A DNA stretch of 64,000 nucleotides from Apis mellifera. Its lineage: Eukaryota; Arthropoda; Insecta; Hymenoptera; Apidae. Position 1 is the stretch's first letter, and the number at the start of each line of letters is the position of its first letter. Below the pieces are notes generated by a model. It did no database searches. It was not told where the DNA came from and saw only the letters and a list, made by a program, of their open reading frames with translations. Position numbers and translations under genes: made by a program. Below are positions 12,501 through 24,793 of this stretch, one piece after another. The stretch is taken from positions 7,171,001 to 7,235,000 of the forward strand of contig NC_037641.1 of assembly GCF_003254395.2 (NCBI RefSeq), given 5' to 3'.

Positions 12501-12959
12501 AACTTCTGAATTAATCTTCGATTCGAATAAAGGTTTCAGGTTGTGATGATTAATAATATATTATTATTATTATTTTTTTAAAGTAATAGAAGAGTATCTT
12601 GAATTATCTGCTTGGTATGTGAATAGGATTATTCGATTACTTTTAAATAAATAAAGGTTTTTTCGTAATGTAATAAATTTTTGTTTATCGAATTATAAAG
12701 AAGGAGAGAAAGATTCGAGATAAGGAAAAAACTTCTGAATTAATCTTCGATTCGAATAAAAGTTTCAAGTTGTGATGATTAATAATATATTATTATTATT
12801 ATTTTCTAAAAGTAATAGAAGAGTATCTTGGATTATCTGCTTGGTATGTGAATATGATTATTCGATTACTTTTAAATAAATAAAGGTTTTTTTTCGAAAT
12901 GTAATAAATTTTTATTTATCGAATTATAAAGAAGGAGAGAAAGATTCGAGATAAGGAAA
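12501..12959. repeat. Tandem duplication, 229-bp unit, two copies
   Basis: Copy 1 runs 12501-12729 and copy 2 12730-12959. Both begin AACTTCTGAATTAATCTTCG, contain AATAATATATTATTATTATT, GAAGAGTATCTTG and CTTGGTATGTGAATA, and end GATTCGAGATAAGGAAA. They differ by a handful of substitutions and small indels in the T/A runs. The GATTCGAGA just before copy 1 matches the copy ends, suggesting the duplication formed by slippage or unequal exchange at a short homology. Noncoding. Confidence 0.93.
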
Positions 12960-15900
12960 TAATTTGGGGAAAAAATGTTTCGAAGTTTTGTATCGAGAGG
13001 GATGAAACCGATCGAGTTTGAGGGAGGTTGTGCTAGAAACTCGAAATGGAAATCTGTAGAAAATGGGAAGGGGAGAATATCGAAACGATCGGTCCAAAAC
13101 GAACTCGGTCGTAATCACGCACGAGAACCCTCCTGTTGAGCTTCGGAACATTTTTTTCTGCTTCCTCTCTTTTACGTCGGATCGATCCGACTGGAAATAT
13201 TATTCCGTTCGTATGTACCGTGTCCGAAAAATCGGTCGTATATCCCTTGGACCGATGCTTCGATTTCACTGAAATTTTCGAGGGATACGCTTTTTCCCCC
13301 TCGAAAACTTTATAGAAGGAAGCACAGGAATTGGGGAACAGCGTTGAATTTATGGAATTGTAATGGCGGCTCAGGTTCGTTTTATTGTATTTATTTTCGC
13401 TTATTCCGTGCATTAATGGATTGATGCGTTGTATTTTCTTTCTTTCATACGTACGAAGTAAAACAGTTTAATTGTTGGCAGTTTTTATTCCCTTGATATT
13501 AAATTACCGGCTCACGGAGTTAAAAAATTCATATTTCATACGCGAATTGTTGAAATTAAATTAGCCTTTGTTATTAATAGAGGGTTACTTATTCGATGGA
13601 ATAATATTATTCACTTTATTGTTTTCTAGCCGTTCAAATATTTAATAATATTTTAATAACGTTTTTAACGCGTTTACCTCGTTTCTCGAATTACAACATT
13701 TACGCGATCCCCGAAAAATAATCCCAATAACCAACGCAACGCGAGTTGAAATAAGATCTCGGTTCGTTCAATCGGAGAAAAATTTGTTCGGCAAACGAAA
13801 GCCATTTCGATAGCCCGAAAATCGAGAATTCAATATCCTCTATCGTTAAATATTTCAATGTCAGTGAAAATCAAAACGATACGATTTCGCGACTGTACAA
13901 GCTCATACCTCTTCTCCTCCAGTTCAAGCCGAATCCAGTTTCCAATTGGCGACGTTAGGGTGAACGTCGATTCGAGGGGGCGAGGCGAAGGTGGCAGGAA
14001 GCGAGGAGCGGAACGCAACCACCGTCGAGAGTGATGAAGAGGGAGCGGAGGCCCTGTTGCTCGGCCTTTGTTTTCCACGAACAAATAAACGCGACCTCCC
14101 CCGCTCGATACCGTCTCCGTGAATCGACGTTTCGCTAGTTTCCAACCATCCGCCGCCCAGGTCATGGAATCGTTGACGTTCGACGCCATTCTCACCCTCC
14201 CTCATCCGTTCGTTCCTCGTGCCAAGTCTCATCGGCCGTTTCCTCGGGAAAACGGGCCACGGAAAAGGGATTCCAATTTTCCCATATTTCGCCCGCCTCT
14301 TTTCCCACGGACTAATGAAAACTCGTGGCCTTATTCGATGATAAATGCCGCGACGGTTTATACAAAAGTGTGTGTGTGTCTGTGTGTGTGGATACGTGTG
14401 CGTGGCCGACTTTGATGAATTCGAATCGAAGGAGGATAATACGTACACACACGCACACGTTCATTGCGAACCATTGAAATGTTATTGGGGCGTAGGATAC
14501 GTAGTTATATATTGTGTATATAGAATTCTAGGAGAATCTTTATTAAAACTTAAGATGGAAGAATGGTTTATTCTTTGTTGATATTACGTAGGTTTAGGAA
14601 TGATCGATGATTCAATATGATCGAAGAGGTAAAAAGTTCATATAGAGATCGTTTCGTATTTATTTATATTTTTAATTTTCCAAGAACGAGGAACTTCAAA
14701 ACTCGGAGAAATCTCGACTCGACCGACGATTATTCCTTCGAGGAACGAGAAACGAACGAGAAATAACTCTTATTCCATTATTAAGCCCGTTTAAAATATA
14801 AACATGCCACTCGGATTTTGGCTTGGTTGATCACGAGTGATCAAGGGAGCGAAGGGATTAAATATTTTTCCCCGAGCAAAGGATCCAGACCCGCTTTTTT
14901 TTTTTGTCCACGAGCCGTTTCGTGACCCACCAAGCATTCCCCCCCTTCTCAACATCGTGCCTTTTGTTTCGCCCGTCTCGAGCACGGACCAAACGTCTTC
15001 GTTCTCTCGCCTTTTGTGCCCACCTTCCTACCACCCTCCCATCCTCCTTTCCTCCTGCGCTCCTTCCTCCTCCTTGTATTATTCCTTTATACCGGCTCAC
15101 CATCTTTACCTCGTTTCAACTTCTCGCGCCACTTTTTCCCTTTTCGACAACGGGAAAAATCTGGGGAGGGGAGAGAGGGAGAAAGGCGCAAGAAAGCTCA
15201 CGCGCGGTGCTGTCAGTCTAGACGCGTTTTCTTCCGGCTTTCACAGACGAGCCAAACGCTCGTCTCGGCTTCCGTTTAACCGATAACCGACGCGGAGAAG
15301 ATTCTCTCATCGGCGGTGAGACGCTTCTCGGTCCTCGATTCATCACATTTCTTGCTCGATGTCAAACGATTCTATCCGTGCCGTTTAGTGTATATACACC
15401 CCTGTTTTTGCCCCCTTGATTTATCCTGAACTCGCTTATGGCTCGTAGCCGTATGATGTATGACAGTGTAGCTTCGAGAGTGGAATAGTGGATTGATCTT
15501 GATCGAAGGAGAAGGTTCGGAAGGTTAAACTTACAATTAGTTGATAAATATATTGATTAACGTTATTCAAATATAGATAAGAAGAAAAAGAAAGATTTCT
15601 AGTTTCTGTACGATTCAATCTTCTTCTCTGTTCTTTTCTTCTATTCAATATTCAAAATTTCCGGCGAAAAATAATAATAAAATATTTATTCCATTTCGCA
15701 GGATACGATGTTAACAGGTTGTCGATATCAATGTATTGGATGCATATCAATAGGTATTGATTCATTTTGAAATATCAAAATCGCAAAATATGGAATGCTT
15801 TCATAAAAAAAAAAGAAAACACGCGTTAAAACACATTCGATTAAGTTTCATTCGGTTATTGATTTCATATTGATAGAGTTCAACAATTTCGACAATTTGT

Positions 15901-16740
15901 AGTTTCACGAAACTTTGAACATTCTTATAATAATTTAGATGGGGAATTAGAATTAATCATAATCAATTTACAAAGCGCATCGAATCAAACGGAATCATTC
16001 AATCTAACGGAATTCGATGGAATTTCAATTGAACGAGATTCATCGATCTTCTTAGACAAATATCCTATCGCCGACCGGAATAACGATAATAGTTCTTCCA
16101 ATCTTGGGATGGAAAACGCGAAAACAATCGAAAGGAGGGATTTCATCTCGATTCGAGGGAATCCGACCTTTTGCAGGAGCAATTTTCACGCGGAACCATA
16201 GAACTATAAAGCGGAGGATTGGGTATGGGTGTGGATTGTTCCACGCGCTGCTTTGCGGATGTCCTCCTGATGGACGAGCAACGGTGGAAAGGTCTGGAAG
16301 GAGGAGGAACGTAGGAAGAACGATCTCACGGCCATTTCTGGGAATGAAGCGACGGGGAAGAGAAAAATGGTCGGTCCAGGCTTTAATGGGATCCCACTGT
16401 TTCGATTCCGACTGCGAACTTAGTTTGATATCGCGGCAGATACACGATTCACGACTTCCTATATGTATCTGTTCCTTCCCTCCATCTTTTATAAAGATTG
16501 ACTCGAATATTTCGTAAATATTGTAGCAACTCTTAGGATAAAAGCAATAAGTATTAATAATAAAAATGTTGGAATATTATATATATATGTACTGTATAAG
16601 GAAGATTGACTCGTAGAATGTTGGATAAAAGACACGAGAAGAGACAGTAATTATTATATTTTAATAAGTATTAATTATATTCTCCTGTATTTTATACCGA
16701 AAGATTACCAATGCTCGAAATATTGTACAATGGAGTACAA
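12960..16740. other. Noncoding DNA with GC-richer, pyrimidine-rich stretches
   Basis: Long overlapping frames on both strands at 13830-14450 and 14790-15290 reflect GC-rich, CT-rich and CA-rich composition; none has a domain I know, and their amino-acid content is skewed to S, P, R and F. A GT tract lies at 14368-14390 and AC-rich sequence at 14441-14460. The segment 14930-15300 is a C/T-rich, CpG-rich island that could be regulatory. 15400-16740 returns to AT-rich sequence with a TA run near 16577-16588. Confidence 0.55.
14368..14460. repeat. GT tract and facing AC tract with 11-bp inverted repeat
   Basis: A (GT)n run at 14368-14390 is followed by ACGTGTGCGTG (14394-14404), whose exact reverse complement CACGCACACGT occurs at 14450-14460. 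A transcript of either strand could fold into an 11-bp stem with a 45-nt loop, extended imperfectly by the adjoining repeats. Most likely a by-product of two microsatellites. Confidence 0.7.
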
Positions 16741-16777
16741 TGGCGCGCCACAAAGTGCATTTTAAAATGCACTTTGT
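16741..16777. repeat. 28-bp perfect palindrome abutting a 10-bp palindrome
   Basis: Positions 16750-16777 form a perfect palindrome with arms ACAAAGTGCATTTT and AAAATGCACTTTGT and no spacer. The overlapping 16741-16750 is the palindrome TGGCGCGCCA, containing an AscI-type core. The direct repeat GTACAATGG occurs twice immediately upstream (about 16724-16743). A spacerless 28-bp perfect palindrome is rarely stable by chance and could be a cruciform-prone site, a dimer-binding element or the fused ends of a small inverted-repeat element. No miRNA-like loop is present. Confidence 0.9.
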
Positions 16778-19199
16778 TCCAAGTTGGCGGCTCAATTGGC
16801 TCCCAGGGTACAAGCCTTCAAAGCCTGCCACTTAAAACACGTGGATGATGAATGGAGGTTGAAAATCTGGGATGCACCGTGACCTGAATTTTTTTCTTTC
16901 TCGAAATGCGTACGTTGCAGCACCTAGCGCTAAAAAAAAGCTGGTGTCTCTCGCTGACCGGCTTTTTATTTTTGCCGTCAGTGTGAATAAATCATATATA
17001 AATATATATTCGTACGAGTGAGAGACAAATAATTACAAGAATTTTATTAAATAGTTACTTTTAATCATTTGTGAATAAAAATAAAAGTATCGTCGTTTCT
17101 AAGCTATCTCGATTTCTGAAGTATTATAGATCTCAATTTTATCTCATTATCGATTCCATGGATCGCGCGAATATTTAAATTCTTTCCTTCTTCGAAGAAA
17201 TTAAAATTTGGACGCAGTTTTAATCGTCGGTCGAAGGAGAATTGGCAGGCATGGGAATATCGAACGGTCCAGAGAATAGAAGACAAACTGCAAGTCGAGC
17301 TTTGGAGCTTAACAAATCATCGAAACCACACCCGATTTTCATCCTAAATTCCGTCTCTTTTAATATTTTGACGAATTGTTTTTCGGTCTATCCCGAATAA
17401 TTCAATTCATTCGATCTTAGTGGCGAAATAAATTGAGACAAACGTATAACCAAATGAGAAAGGAATGGAGTGGGAGAGGTGTCAATGAATATTCATACGG
17501 TCGGTCGATATCTTAATTTTCTATCGATTAACACAGCTTAAAATCTCGATCCCGGGCGCACTCGTTCGAATTTACACCCATATTATTTCGATATTGATTC
17601 TTGCGGAATTATCATCATTTTATTACCTGGAAACAGAGTGGCTATGAAATTCCGCTCTTGTCCCGCTGATTATGCTCGTCGCTAAAGTCCACGATTTATT
17701 TCAAGCGTTAATCGAATACCCAATAATTTCACGGATTTCCTATATTTACCGCGTTGTATTCGTTAGACGATTAAAATAATAGGAATGGATTTATCGAAGC
17801 GCGAACTATCACAAACGGAAAATTACGTTTGAGGGAGATTTATTAACTGAACGAAAACTCTATCGATTTAACGGTATTATTAAAAAAAAAATCTTTGAAA
17901 AAAGGATCGGATCGATATAATTGATCGAGGTGATAATTGATAATTGAGAGTAGAAAATTTAATTTTCATCCCCTTGATCTGTATAATCCGGTCTGCGGAA
18001 TAATTCACGCAGATTCGAGTAAAACGCGAAAGGACAAATACATGCAAAGTGCATTAATGAAAATCTATTTTCAAAGAGTCTCGGATAAATCTTGTTCCCA
18101 TTTCACAAATTCCAAACGTAAGTATTAAACCTATCAACTATCGTGATATTAATCACAGGGGGGCCATCAAAAAGATCCATATTTCATGAAACGAAATCAC
18201 GTTTTTATTGCAATCCGTACGATGAAAACTTGTTTATACGTAGTCTTATCCCTTTCACAACAAATTCGAACTCGATAAATCTACATCAAACAAAGCCACA
18301 TCAAAACGTTGTCAACGTTTATCGAAAACTGTCTGCCTGTCAAGTTTCATCAGAAAACTATTCGACGGATTCTATCTCGTGGAGAAGAAGCAACTCGAAA
18401 TGAATTACATTTATCCGCACGATTCTCACCATATCGATTTTTAATTTCACATCTCTTCCATCCCCTTTTCCCATAATTTCTCATATTCGAAAAAATTCCT
18501 ATTAACTCATCCCTTGATTCAAAAATTTCCTCATTCCTTTAATCATCTATTATTCTTAAAAAAAGAAATTCACAACGAATTCCTTTCCTTTCTACCAATT
18601 CTTTAATTCCTCTTCCCTTAAACAATCGATTTCTCGTTGAAAAAAAATGGTATTTTCGATCACAAGCCTTTTTTGCACACCGTTTACGCACAGGTCGTGA
18701 CTTTTCCTTTCTCCCCTTCACCTCTTCTTCTTCCTCCTCGCGCCTCCTTCCGGCCGCGTCCCGTTTTCCTTTTTATCTCGCCGAGGTACCCAGTGATTAG
18801 ACGAAGTGGCGAGCACCATGCAAGAGGAATGGAAAGTTATGGAAGGGCGGAAGACTGCGGGGGGAGGGTGGGATCGGGTGATGAGCCCGGAGGAAGAGGA
18901 GAGCAGACACAAAAGAACCCGTGCACGTCACCCCCGCCCCCGGCGCCCGTCCTCTTTGTTTCGCGGCCGCACCGTTAGGCAAAACGGAAATAAAGAAAAA
19001 GTCGAAACGAATATCGTAAGGAAGCGAACCGGCGGACAATGAAAGAAGGAAACGGTTGGCTGAATGACGCCCGCTGTTCGATGACCGTGTCACCGACCGT
19101 GATTGTCAGGGTGTGGCGATTCGGATTTTTGCCAACTCCTCGAACAATTTTGTTCAATTACTTTTTAGAAGAGCAAAAAATGAAAAAAAAAAATTGAGA
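16778..19199. other. Noncoding DNA; island at 16778-16980 and GC-rich island at 18690-19110
   Basis: 16778-16980 has balanced composition, contains AATTGGCTCCCAGGGTAC and an acceptor-like pyrimidine tract ending TTGCAG at about 16920, and lies next to the large palindrome; it could be a regulatory element or noncoding exon. 17000-18690 is AT-rich with no feature; a GTAAGT donor-like site at about 18119 has no clear acceptor. 18690-19110 is GC-rich and carries a G-quadruplex motif and C-runs. Confidence 0.5.
18859..18878 (+). other. Canonical G-quadruplex motif
   Basis: Four G-runs of at least three bases are separated by loops of 1, 1 and 3 nt (GGGGGG-A-GGG-T-GGG-ATC-GGG). This meets the usual G3N1-7 rule. 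A C-rich run at about 18930-18950 adds three G-runs on the other strand. It lies within a GC-rich island in otherwise AT-rich DNA, as is often seen near promoters; no initiator was found nearby. Confidence 0.75.
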
Positions 19200-19450
19200 A
19201 CATTGTGAAAAATTCTAAAAATCGACGGATGATTTCCCTCGTTGAAGAAAATGATAATTTTAAAATTGTGATGAAATTTATAATTTAAAACGAATCTTTG
19301 AAAAATTCAGATTGATTTAATAATACGTTCTCAAAATTAACGGATGATTTCTTGAAGAAAATAGTAATAGAGTCCTTCTTGAAATTGGCATTGTGATGAA
19401 ACTTATAATTTAAAACGAATCTTTGAAAAATTGAGATTGATTTAATAATC
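19200..19450. repeat. Diverged tandem duplication, ~115-bp unit
   Basis: Two units share CGGATGATTTC near their start (19226 and 19341), then TTATAATTTAAAACGAATC, TTTGAAAAATT and GATTGATTTAATAAT in the same order. They differ by several indels, including one extra segment (about 19365-19385) in the second copy. A further GTGATGAAATTTA follows at about 19449. Older than the other tandem duplications here, and noncoding. Confidence 0.85.
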
Positions 19451-22400
19451 GTGATGAAATTTAGCTTCGTAAATAATAGTGGAACAGTAATTGATATTCA
19501 AAATCAAAGTTGTATATAACGTAATTTGTTGAATTTGTGTGCACGGTATATTGGTAGGAGTATAATTTGCATTATCGAGAGAACCAGGTGTTGATAATGA
19601 CATATTGATGACCGTTTACTTAGAAGATTCTACTGTTCAAGTTCCATGTCGCTAATGTGTTTGAATTAAGTCAAAGTTGGTACACGAATTGTCAGAACCG
19701 AAATGGAAATTTAGTATGAAGATCGAAGAAGGAAATTAACTTCCCGATTTAATTCGATTCAATCAATGCAAACGTTCGAATTTCGATTAACTCAACTATT
19801 TTCCCAAAATTACAATTCTAAATATGGTGAGCTCAATTTGTAAAATATCAACGTGACAACGTCGAATAGATGATTTCTTCTGCGAACAAACGACACGGGA
19901 ATGTGGATACGTTCACGTTTCACGTCATTTCCGCCCGGAATAAGACCAGCTTCCATGAGAATCGTATTTCACTCGAACATGTCGAGCAATCGACGTAAAT
20001 TATTTGCTCGGTTTAATAAATCTTCCATTGCGATTCTTTGATTCCAATTGGGAGAGGCTTATGCTTTTAAATAAACAATGTTTCGTGCCAATTTACTTTC
20101 TCATCCTTTGGCGTGCTAATTGATTGGTTTACTTTCGCAGCCATGTTTAACGTAATATTCGCTCGAGGATGAATAATACACGCGATTGTATATTATATAA
20201 ACGAAAAATTGTCGAAAAATATATCGTAGAAGTTGCATTTTATTTGGAAAAATTGGAGATAAAATTTTCGTAACAATTGCGATTAAAATATTCGCGTCAT
20301 TGTGTTGAATGTATCTTCGAGAAGAGGTTGATAATCCTCGATATCGAATTATATTAAATTAATAACGCAATATAAATTATAATTCATTCACTAACAAATT
20401 AAATTGATAATACAATATAAAATAATCGCAAAAATGATGGTTGCTAATTAATGAGAATAAAATTAATATGAATAATATATCATAGTTTTTAATCTAAATC
20501 GGGTTAAACAATTAGGTAACCAACAAATCTTGAACAGTATAAATACAGAAACGTTCATTTTTCGTTCTAAACGACTTCCATTCCACGAGACTCGTCCTCA
20601 TAAACCATAAATAATAGAAACGTAACTAGACATACCCGTTGGAATTTCTGCAAGAAGATAAACCAGGAATTCTGGACTATTAAATCGCGAGTTTAATAAA
20701 TAATGACCGTGTCGTAACGTGGCGCCGTTTGCGGTTCCTAAGGACAACCGTGCAAGCCTATCTGCGTACATCCGCCACCATTTCAAATGATTTCAATGAG
20801 TACAAATGATCTCATGTCTGCATGCGATTGCGGATGAAAATCTCGTGTCCCTTCCTTGAAAAGAGATTAACGAGAAACTTTAAAACGCAGCAACTCGTTT
20901 CAACCATGTCCTTACACACTTTGCAATAATATTTGCATCTCTCGATTGATTATCTCGACTTCTATCAAGAATTTTCGTATATTCTTTTTTTCCTAACAAA
21001 ATATTTACACGAATTTGAATGAAAATTTTATTAAATTAACGCGAATAATATTCGCTGATGAAAAACGATTATATAGACCAATACGTTAAATAGTTAATCT
21101 TCTTGAAGTCATATGCTGAGTTTTTGAAAAATTTTTGAAAAAGAAATTTAAAGGAATAGTTAATGAACGAATATCAATCTTCTTTTATTTATCCATTTAC
21201 TTATTTTCGCTCAATGAGAAGAATTATATTATAATTTTCCAAATTTCTTTCGAAATAAAAACCCCCTTTCAGAAAAATTTCATCGGTGGAATAGCAATTT
21301 CAATCAATTTCAAAGAAACCTATTGTCCTAAACAATTGCTCGAAATCAACCATCTTCAATTTCATCCTTTAGATCCGCTTCATAGATAGCTACGTTCAAA
21401 GGATGCTCCCTCTCAAAGGATCAAGGTATGAAAACTATCACCAAGAGGGATCACTTCCGTTTCCGAGCGTAATTACGACGGAATCGTAGTGCTAAGGGAG
21501 GTGAACGCGGCAAACTTAAACGTCGCCGATGACAATCAGTCGGTACCTCGGTACTTTGCCTCGTCTGTGTCCAAATTGAAATGCAATTTAATGGATATAA
21601 TTATCCGTGGGTTGATGAAACGCAGAAATCCGGTTTACAGAAATTGAATGCGTGCCGATCTACGAGAGAAATTCACGGAATCGGCGATGAATAATAGAGG
21701 CCGAGTCAAACTGTAAACATTCGTTAGACTGTTGATAACTGGCTCGACTGCGTGACAGATAACCGTACAGTCGCAGAAATAGCAATGGCAACCGGTGAAA
21801 ATTATGCCAGAGTTTGCTTCCGTGCCGAGATATTTACCTACCCCTCGCTTCGAATTGCTCATTTCCGCGAGAAGATATAAAGTGATGTACAGTTTATATA
21901 GCGTATTCAAAACGACGAGAGAAACTTGGGAAAAGTTATTTGTCGTTATTAAAGAAAATAATTATATTGGTGAACGTTTCTGATAAGGATTATTCATCGG
22001 TAGAGAGCAAAATTATTTTGGCAAGAAAATTGTTGAGGAAATTCCGTGGGAATTTGTCGGATTAATTCTGTGTATTCGAACTTCGAGTAAACTTTGTGGA
22101 GATATGAATATCTTTTATTAAATTAGAAGAAATTTTTAGAAATTAGATTAATTTGAAACAATTTGACAGATATTATATATACGTCTTAAGTCTCTCTAGT
22201 TAGAAAAATTGTTCCTAATTTTTATTAAAAAAACTTTATTCGCTCATATATTCTTAAAACGAATTCAATTATTTTTTTATGTCAATTCATGAGATTTATT
22301 TCATGAGAATTTTAAAACAAATTATACTAACAGTTAGTTCTACGAATGTTTCTCGTTTTAAGTTATCTCATAAAAAGTCTAATTGAAATACATTGCACAA

Positions 22401-24210
22401 AGTAGAGGCAATCAATTGGATAACAAACAATCTTTCTCGCATGATGCACGTAATTTTTTAATGAATATGTTTCGTTATGAATTCGCGTGCAACGTTTTCG
22501 ACGCGAAAACTTCACCAACTAACGTCGAAACTTCAATGATAACAGCGTGTTCTAACGCGAAAACGGAGTTGGAATATTATAATAAAGAGCAACAACTCGC
22601 TCATTTCCCTACGAACAACGTTGCTTGCTACGTGAATTTATTAGGTGGAATTAATTGAATCATTCCCCATTACTATAACGTGTGATTCATTAAACGGGAA
22701 AAGGGATTCCTCGATATAATTGTAACATCACGGTTAATGATAAGTTTCGTCATTTTCGACGATGAACAGATAATCAAAAATCACCGGTGGAAACGTTTCA
22801 TCGACCTATTCCACCGTTTAAAATTACGAATAATTTCAACTCTCCCCGCATTTTCGTCGTGTTCCTTCTCTTTAATTATTTTTTTGAAGCTCTGTCCACT
22901 TTTGAGCTACACAAAGAGAATATTCGAACAATATCACTTATTATTAACGATACGAAAAACTGTTATCTTTCCACGATAATTTCTCGGTCGAAACTATTCA
23001 TTTACTACGCTTCAAATAATTTTCACGTTTTTGACATTAACGAAGATATTTCGATGCTCTTCGAATGATAATTACGATAATTACGTGTTAAATGAGACTA
23101 TGATATTTCATATTTAACGGAAAAAGCTTAGCTATCTAAAATAACTATATACAGAATGAGATAGCCGGAGAATTTATGGAAAACGAAGGACTCTAAACCT
23201 CAATTTCAGAAGCACACTTCAGTTTCCCAATGATGGACCATGTTAAGCTTATTAACAAGATTTCTCCCGATCCATGCTCTACATTCCACAGAAGCATACT
23301 TTAACCAAACCCCGTAAATTATCTTACTATATCAATGTATATCGGCATTCGAAACTTCTCTCTAACCTATATTATTGCATAACAATCTAATTTTACCTCA
23401 TCCAATCATAATCTAATTAAAAATATTAAAAAGAAAAGAAAATAGATCTTACGTAACTTGTCGCCAACGACATGCATCTGCGCTAATCCCACGAAAATAC
23501 AAGAAGAAAATATTTTTCGCGTATTAGCAACACGACGGGGAAAAAATAAAAAGCTGAAACTATCTCTTGGAAAAGTGGGAGGGGAGGGAGGGAAAGAAAA
23601 AAAGCACATGCACAAGTGTTCCATACGTAGGAAAGGCAGGTACTCAGATTGTTCCCCGCTGGGTGGGTCGTAATAATTAAAAATTGTAGCTGTGCCAAGG
23701 GAACAGTAATTACGGATTCAAGTGCGCCTGTTGCTTAATTAGTAATTATTATGATTTCTGTTGCAAAACCTTCTGCGGGCGGTCGTTCCTCGCTTTCCTG
23801 TCTACCGGGTGTGACAATTCAACTTTTGAACTCGATAAAAAATATTTGATTCGTTATATTATGTAATACTTGATCGAATCTATAGATTAGTGATAATTGA
23901 ACTGGTGCTATAGTTATCGAAGCAAATAATAATATGAGCTTAATACAACTTGTTTCATTAAGTAAGAATTCACCAATAATCAAAGTAAAATTATGAATTG
24001 CAAATTGTATTTGTAGTGCATTGCATACATAATATTATTTTATACTGCTGCAATAAAAAACTATTGGTTTCCTCCACTCATTACTTAACGAAATTTTTTA
24101 TATAAATTCGTTCGAAAAAATTCAAAGGAATTGAGAAAAGACGATAGAGAGAAGTAAAGTCGAACAACTATTTACTATTATTCAATTATCAATCACACCG
24201 ATCGAGCATC
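19451..24210. other. Noncoding DNA, no gene recognised
   Basis: AT-rich throughout. Frames up to about 90 codons (for example 22383-22658, which begins at TTG, not ATG) show no domain or splice context. A small imperfect palindrome AGATATGAATATCT lies near 22091, and TTTCATGAG/TTCATGAG repeats near 22285-22310. 21440-21560 is somewhat GC-richer. Nothing else supported. Confidence 0.6.
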
Positions 24211-24575
24211 CATGAAAAGTTTAATCCAAGAAAGTGACGATACACCCGTTAGATTTATGCACACCCAGCATCAAAGCTTGTTTACACTTTGGCGAAGAGT
24301 TAAGAGCTTCTCCCAGGCGCTGGGGTGCCGAGTAATCGACTTTCCTGACCCAGAAAGTCAAAAGGGCTTCGTTTACTTGCAATCTCTCTCTCCCTCTCTC
24401 TCTTTCTATCCACCTTCCCTCCCTCCTTTGATTCTTATACCTGATTATTTCTCTCTCTTCTCTCGTTTCTACTATTCTCTTTTCCAGCAACTCTCCGATT
24501 CTATCCGTCTCCTTTCCGATCTTCTGTCTGTTTTACCCTCTTTCCTCTCGCCCAGTTTCTGAAGCGTCTTTTTCC

Positions 24576-24605
24576 TCGAGTCGAGTCGAGTCGAGTCGAG
24601 TCGAG
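24576..24605. repeat. (TCGAG)6 microsatellite
   Basis: Six uninterrupted TCGAG units. The unit contains the self-complementary CTCGAG across each junction. Confidence 0.95.
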
Positions 24606-24757
24606 TCTGGATTCAGTGCTCGTCGTATAGTTAAAATCGGGCACTGACCGAAAACTTCAATATTCCAGCTCTTTCACCGGCCGGAGAACGAGAAAGAAAC
24701 CGAAAGATATCGACAGTTTCTGTTGGAAGAGCGGGTCGACGCAATGGCAAGAAACTG

Positions 24758-24793
24758 GGTGAGGGAGGGAGGGAGGGAGGGAGGGAGAGGGGG
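24758..24793 (+). repeat. (GGGA)6 repeat, G-quadruplex-forming
   Basis: Six GGGA units lie at 24763-24786, preceded by GGGTGA and followed by GAGGGGG. With one-base loops this is a strong G-quadruplex motif on the + strand. Confidence 0.92.

Noticed and set aside
13830..14448. Overlapping frames of 98-174 codons near 14 kb
   Set aside because: Skewed R/S/P composition from GC-rich DNA and a CA/GT repeat; no domain and no splice context.
14837..15286. 149-codon frame, S/P/L-rich
   Set aside because: Encoded by CT-rich sequence. Frames in the other registers are equally open, so there is no coding signal.
18100..18125. GTAAGT donor near 18119 as the end of an exon
   Set aside because: No acceptor with a pyrimidine tract lies within 250 bp upstream, and the upstream frame is stop-limited AT-rich sequence.
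22383..22658. 91-codon frame with fairly protein-like composition
   Set aside because: It starts at TTG, has no flanking splice sites, and I recognise no similarity. It could be revisited with a codon-substitution test but is not supportable now.
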